Shown here piece after piece: positions 60,403-64,000 of a stretch of DNA of 64,000 nucleotides (positions are counted from its first letter, which is position 1; every line of letters starts with the position of its first letter). The translations under genes were made by a program, and so were the position numbers. The notes under the pieces are model-generated. The model was not told the DNA's origin, ran no database searches, and saw only the letters and a list, made by a program, of their open reading frames with translations. Location: NCBI RefSeq assembly GCF_029395355.1, contig NZ_CP113913.1, positions 62,001 to 126,000 on the forward strand. Reading direction: 5' to 3'. The DNA is from Bifidobacterium sp. ESL0800 (lineage in GTDB: Bacteria; Actinomycetota; Actinomycetes; Actinomycetales; Bifidobacteriaceae).

Positions 60403-60971
60403 GCGATACAACAGTCGAAGCGCCGGCAACACCGCGCCTGAAGCAGCAGTATATCGATAAGATCGTGCCTGAGCTCGAGAAGGAATTCAAGTATTCCAAC
60501 CCGATGCAGGTCGCCAAGGTCAAGAAGGTCGTCGTCTCCATGGGCGTCGGCGCTGCGGCCCGCGACTCCAAGCTCATCGAAGGCGCCGTCAAGGACCTCA
60601 CCGCCATCACCGGCCAGAAGCCGAAGATCACCAAGGCCAAGAAGTCCGTCGCACAGTTCCATCTGCGTGAAGGTCAGGCCATCGGTGCATACGTGACGCT
60701 TCGCGGCGACCGCATGTGGGAGTTCCTCGACCGGCTGCTCGTTCTGGCTCTGCCGCGTATCCGCGATTTCCGCGGTATCAGCGATCGTCAATTCGATGGC
60801 CAAGGCAACTACAACTTCGGTCTCACCGAGCAGTCCATGTTCCACGAGATCGATCCTGACGCGATCGATCATCAGCGTGGTATGGATATCACCGTGGTGA
60901 CCAGCACCAAGGATGACAAGGAAGCTCGGGCTCTGCTCAAGCACCTTGGCTTCCCCTTCAAGGAGAACTGA
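60399..60971 (+). CDS. rplE: Ribosomal protein L5
   Basis: 190 residues. [40 protein letters not shown] and [20 protein letters not shown] are L5, which binds 5S rRNA. The ATG overlaps the rplX stop (ATGA). Confidence 0.97.
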   Translation: MSDTTVEAPATPRLKQQYIDKIVPELEKEFKYSNPMQVAKVKKVVVSMGVGAAARDSKLIEGAVKDLTAITGQKPKITKAKKSVAQFHLREGQAIGAYVTLRGDRMWEFLDRLLVLALPRIRDFRGISDRQFDGQGNYNFGLTEQSMFHEIDPDAIDHQRGMDITVVTSTKDDKEARALLKHLGFPFKEN

Positions 60972-60972
60972 A

Positions 60973-61158
60973 ATGGCAAAAACCGCTCTTAGAAATAAGG
61001 CTGCTGCCAAACCAAAGTTCAAGGTACGCGGCTATACGCGCTGCCAGGTTTGCGGCCGTCCCCACTCCGTATATCGCAAGTTCGGCCTGTGCCGCATCTG
61101 CCTTCGCGAGAAGGCGCACCGCGGCGAGCTGCCCGGAGTTACGAAGTCCAGTTGGTAA
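60973..61158 (+). CDS. rpsZ: Ribosomal protein S14, zinc-binding (type Z)
   Basis: 61 residues, the short form. Two cysteine pairs, CQVC and CRIC, make a zinc ribbon, with [20 protein letters not shown] diagnostic. Start ATG 60973, right after the rplE stop. A long stable hairpin follows before rpsH. Confidence 0.97.
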   Translation: MAKTALRNKAAAKPKFKVRGYTRCQVCGRPHSVYRKFGLCRICLREKAHRGELPGVTKSSW

Positions 61159-61174
61159 ACATCGACGCTGAAGG

Positions 61175-61217
61175 TCCTCGGCCGGAGCAGGTTGCAAATA
61201 CCTGCTCCGGCGGAGGA
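61175..61217 (+). promoter_or_regulatory. Long hairpin between rpsZ and rpsH
   Basis: TCCTC-G-GCCGGAGCAGGT pairs with ACCTGCTCCGGC-G-GAGGA (17 bp, one G-G mismatch) around the loop TGCAAAT. It is not followed by a T tract. It could be a ribosomal-protein binding site, an RNase processing site or a stability element. Confidence 0.75.
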
Positions 61218-61246
61218 AACCACGGCGAGAAAGGGCGTTAGCCCAC

Positions 61247-61645
61247 ATGACAATGACAGATCCAATCGCAGACATGCTTACGCGTCTGCGTAATGCGAGT
61301 GCGGCGAAGCATGAGACCGTTTCCATGCCGTACTCCAAGTTCAAGGCGGCGATCGCCGAGATCCTCAAGCGTGAAGGCTATATCAAAGACTTCACCGCCA
61401 CGGATGCTCGCGTCGGCCAGAATCTTGAGATCACGCTGAAGTACGGCCAGAATGGCGAACGTGCCATCCAGGGTATCAAGCGCATCTCGAAGCCCGGCCT
61501 TCGTCGTTATGCAAAGTCGGACGCACTGCCGATGCCACTCGGTGGCATGGGTGTCGCGATCATTTCGACCAGTGCAGGATTGTTGACCCAGAAAGATTGC
61601 CTCGACCGGGGCATCGGCGGCGAGATCGTCGCCTTCGTATGGTGA
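61247..61645 (+). CDS. rpsH: Ribosomal protein S8
   Basis: 132 residues. [40 protein letters not shown] and [20 protein letters not shown] are S8, an early 30S binder. In E. coli S8 represses spc translation, so the hairpin upstream is of interest. ATG 61247 is used; the next ATG is two codons later. Confidence 0.97.
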   Translation: MTMTDPIADMLTRLRNASAAKHETVSMPYSKFKAAIAEILKREGYIKDFTATDARVGQNLEITLKYGQNGERAIQGIKRISKPGLRRYAKSDALPMPLGGMGVAIISTSAGLLTQKDCLDRGIGGEIVAFVW

Positions 61646-61661
61646 GGAAGGAGAGCTAAAC

Positions 61662-62201
61662 ATGGCATCACATATTGGTAAGCTCCCCGTCACCATCCCG
61701 GCAGGCGTGGAAGTAAAGATCGACGGACAGAACTTCAGCGTCAAAGGCGCCAAGGGTTCTGATTCCTACACTATTCCCGACGGCATCACCGCCCGCGTCG
61801 AAGACAACACCATTTACTTCGACCCGGCTGATGACCAGCTGCAGACCCGTGCAGACCACGGTCTGGCCCGTTCCATCGTCGCTTCGATGGTCGAGGGTGT
61901 CCACGTTGGTTTCACCAAGACGCTGGACATCGTCGGCACCGGTTATCGTGCGCAGATGAAGGGCAAGGGCATCGAGTTCTCGCTCGGCTATTCGCACACC
62001 ATCACCGTCAACCCGCCCGAGGGCATCACCTTCGAGCTGCCGAACGCCAACCAGGTGGTCGTCAAGGGTATTGACAAGCAGGCGGTCGGTCAGGCCGCGG
62101 CCAATATCCGTGCGCTTCGCAAGCCGGAACCCTACAAGGGCAAGGGCATCAAGTACTCTGACGAACACATCCTGCGCAAGGCTGGAAAGGCTGGTAAGTG
62201 A
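61662..62201 (+). CDS. rplF: Ribosomal protein L6
   Basis: 179 residues. [40 protein letters not shown] and [20 protein letters not shown] are L6. Near the factor-binding centre of the 50S. Confidence 0.98.
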   Translation: MASHIGKLPVTIPAGVEVKIDGQNFSVKGAKGSDSYTIPDGITARVEDNTIYFDPADDQLQTRADHGLARSIVASMVEGVHVGFTKTLDIVGTGYRAQMKGKGIEFSLGYSHTITVNPPEGITFELPNANQVVVKGIDKQAVGQAAANIRALRKPEPYKGKGIKYSDEHILRKAGKAGK

Positions 62202-62202
62202 T

Positions 62203-62574
62203 ATGACAGTCAAGATTTTCGGTAAAGGCAAGAAAGTCGCAAGGCTTCGTCGTCACGCTCGTCTGCGCAAGCACCTGCGCGGCACCGCGGAGCGTCCGCG
62301 TCTGGTCGTCACCCGTTCGAATCGTCACATGGTCGCTCAGATCGTCGACGACACCAAGGGCATCACTTTGGTCAGCGAGTCCACCATCACCCATGATTTC
62401 GATGGGTTCAAGGGCACCAAGACCGAAGCCGCACAGAAGGTCGGCGAGCTGATTGCCAAGAAGGCCAAGGACGCGGGCATCAGCTCCGTCGTCTTCGACC
62501 GTGGCGGCAACAAGTATCATGGTCGCGTCGCAGCCGTAGCTGAGGGCGCCCGTCAGGGAGGTCTTGCACTGTGA
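62203..62574 (+). CDS. rplR: Ribosomal protein L18
   Basis: 123 residues. [39 protein letters not shown] and [20 protein letters not shown] are L18, a 5S rRNA binder. Start ATG 62203, one base after the rplF stop; the longer frame overlaps rplF and is discounted. Overlaps rpsE by 4 bp. Confidence 0.97.
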   Translation: MTVKIFGKGKKVARLRRHARLRKHLRGTAERPRLVVTRSNRHMVAQIVDDTKGITLVSESTITHDFDGFKGTKTEAAQKVGELIAKKAKDAGISSVVFDRGGNKYHGRVAAVAEGARQGGLAL

Positions 62575-63356
62575 GCGACAACGAAAAGGAAACCCAAGTG
62601 ACTGAAGAAAATCAGAACACGCAGGCGTCCAACGATAGCAAGCAAGGTCAGCGTGCCGCCGGTGGCCGTGACGATCGTCGCAATGATGATCGCCGTGGTG
62701 GCCGTCGTGGTGGACGTGGCGAGGGTCGTCGTGACGACCGTCGCGGTGGTCGTCGCGGCCGTCACGAGGAAAATCGTGGCGATGAGCTGCTCGATCGCGT
62801 CGTGACCATCAACCGTGTTTCCAAGACCCGTAAGGGTGGCCGCTCCATGAGCTTCGCCGCTCTGGTCGTGGTCGGAGACGGCAACGGCACCGTAGGTGTT
62901 GGCTATGGCAAGTCCCGTGAGGTTCCTGCCGCCATCGCCAAGGGCCAGCTTGACGCCAAGAAGCACATGTTCAGCGTGCCGCGTGTCCGTGGCACCGTGA
63001 CCCACCCGGTCATCGGCCATGACGCCGCAGGCACCGTTCTGCTCCGTCCCGCCGCTCCCGGCACCGGTGTAATCGCCGGTGGCGCCGTTCGCGCCGTCAT
63101 GGAGTGCGCTGGCATCTCCGATATTCTCACCAAGTCCATGGGCAGCGCCACCGCGGTCAACGTGGTTCGCGCCACCGTGGATGCGCTGAAGCAGCTCGAG
63201 GAGCCGGAAGAGATCGCGGCACGCCGTGGCTTGACCGTTGAACAAGTCGCTCCCGACACCCTGCTTCGTGCTCGCGCCGAAGGCATCGCAGCGGCCCGCA
63301 AGGCCCGTGAGGACGCCAAGGCCGAAGCCGCACAATCCAAGGACGGTGAAGAGTAA
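62571..63356 (+). CDS. rpsE: Ribosomal protein S5 with Arg/Gly/Asp-rich N-terminal tail
   Basis: 261 residues; the usual form is about 165-210. The first ~72 residues are a low-complexity tail ([20 protein letters not shown] and similar) resembling an RGG box. The core begins [20 protein letters not shown] and contains [23 protein letters not shown] start 62571 overlaps the rplR stop. The tail may contact rRNA or mRNA; other actinobacteria also have extended S5. Confidence 0.97.
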   Translation: MSDNEKETQVTEENQNTQASNDSKQGQRAAGGRDDRRNDDRRGGRRGGRGEGRRDDRRGGRRGRHEENRGDELLDRVVTINRVSKTRKGGRSMSFAALVVVGDGNGTVGVGYGKSREVPAAIAKGQLDAKKHMFSVPRVRGTVTHPVIGHDAAGTVLLRPAAPGTGVIAGGAVRAVMECAGISDILTKSMGSATAVNVVRATVDALKQLEEPEEIAARRGLTVEQVAPDTLLRARAEGIAAARKAREDAKAEAAQSKDGEE

Positions 63357-63535
63357 TGGCAGATCTGAAGATCACACTTACCAAAGGTCTGGTCAACCGC
63401 AAGCCCGCCCAGCGCGACACCGTTCGCACGCTCGGCCTGCACAAGATCGGTCAGACGGTTGTCCGTGAGGACACTCCTGCAACCCGCGGTCTGATCAATG
63501 CGGTTCGCCACTTGGTCACGGTTGAGGAGGCCTGA
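63356..63535 (+). CDS. rpmD: Ribosomal protein L30
   Basis: 59 residues: [20 protein letters not shown], then [20 protein letters not shown]. The ATG overlaps the rpsE TAA by one base. Confidence 0.96.
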   Translation: MADLKITLTKGLVNRKPAQRDTVRTLGLHKIGQTVVREDTPATRGLINAVRHLVTVEEA

Positions 63536-63536
63536 T

Positions 63537-63998
63537 ATGGCAGAACAAGAAGAAAACACGATTTTGCAGATGCACGATCTGCGTCCTGCGCCGGGTGCTA
63601 AGAAGAACCGCATCCGCGTGGGTCGTGGTGAGGGTTCCAAGGGTAAGACCTCGGGACGTGGCGCCAAGGGCACTTTGAAGCGTTATCAGGTTCGTCCTGG
63701 CTTCGAAGGTGGCCAGCTGCCTCTGTATATGCGCCTGCCGAAGCTGCGCGGCTTCAAGAGCCCCTTCAAGAAGGAGTTCCAGGTTGTCAACGTCTCCGCT
63801 CTCTCCGAGTTGTTCCCGAAGGGTGGAGAGGTCAGTGTCGAGGACTTGGTCAAGGCCGGTGCCGTTCGCGCCGGATACCCTGTCAAGGTCCTGGGCGACG
63901 GCGAGACCAAGGTCGCGTTCACGCTCAAGGGTGTGAAGGCTTCCAAGTCCGCTCGTGCCAAGATCGAAGCTGCAGGCGGCTCTATTTCCGAAGAGTAA
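63537..63998 (+). CDS. rplO: Ribosomal protein L15
   Basis: 153 residues, complete. [20 protein letters not shown] then [20 protein letters not shown] and [20 protein letters not shown] are L15, a late 50S assembly protein. Start ATG 63537, one base after rpmD; the stop ends two bases before the window edge. secY would normally follow. Confidence 0.97.
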   Translation: MAEQEENTILQMHDLRPAPGAKKNRIRVGRGEGSKGKTSGRGAKGTLKRYQVRPGFEGGQLPLYMRLPKLRGFKSPFKKEFQVVNVSALSELFPKGGEVSVEDLVKAGAVRAGYPVKVLGDGETKVAFTLKGVKASKSARAKIEAAGGSISEE

Positions 63999-64000
63999 TT

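Overview
The window comes from a high-GC Gram-positive chromosome, most likely Bifidobacterium or another Bifidobacteriaceae. This is inferred from GC-rich codon use, the two-gene DAHP synthase arrangement, a CIRCE-controlled groES standing apart from groEL, a tRNA-Tyr/Thr/Met-rpmG cluster, many apparently leaderless genes (-10 box exactly 6 nt before the start codon) and the gene order of the ribosomal operons. No marker in the window fixes the species. Layout: 1-457 is a palindromic repeat array ahead of pgeF; 458-6081 holds pgeF, a pyroglutamyl-peptidase-like gene, a DivIVA-like coiled-coil protein and aminopeptidase C. 6067-6524 holds four copies of an unusual structured element, followed by a small membrane protein gene. 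6932-9617 carries two DAHP synthases, then mtnN, and pstS-pstC-pstA-pstB (10790-15385). A purine-type permease leads to rplJ-rplL (L10, L7/L12) with an attenuator-like leader. 18779-24365 is a compact three-gene operon: an FHA protein, a 1205-residue helicase/nuclease-like protein whose catalytic motifs are all eroded, and a 68-residue protein. 24466-31169 holds a SAF-domain protein, an FmdB-type zinc ribbon, 5-formyl-THF cyclo-ligase, an acetyltransferase, a membrane protein, groES and an aminotransferase; three tRNAs, rpmG and murB follow. 33363-36555 are two near-duplicate amino acid permeases; fdxA and dapC follow, separated by a small MITE-like element. 39200-48235 is a more accessory stretch: an AbiEi-like nuclease protein, a CPBP protease, DNA polymerase IV, an EamA transporter, tRNA-Ser beside an orphan excisionase-like gene, an acetyltransferase, a YigZ protein and a repeat protein. 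rplM-rpsI, a zinc alcohol dehydrogenase, a VOC protein, a ROK regulator and a glycosyltransferase lead into the S10-spc ribosomal operon (rpsJ to rplO, 54359-63998), which runs off the right edge. The most unusual content is non-coding. Intergenic regions carry several families of short palindromic repeats with a 51-62 bp period, mostly at gene 3' ends. The 85-nt element after pepC has three exact-length copies plus one divergent copy, and its three stems change sequence in a compensatory way between copies. The FHA/pseudo-helicase operon is the most interesting protein-coding system.
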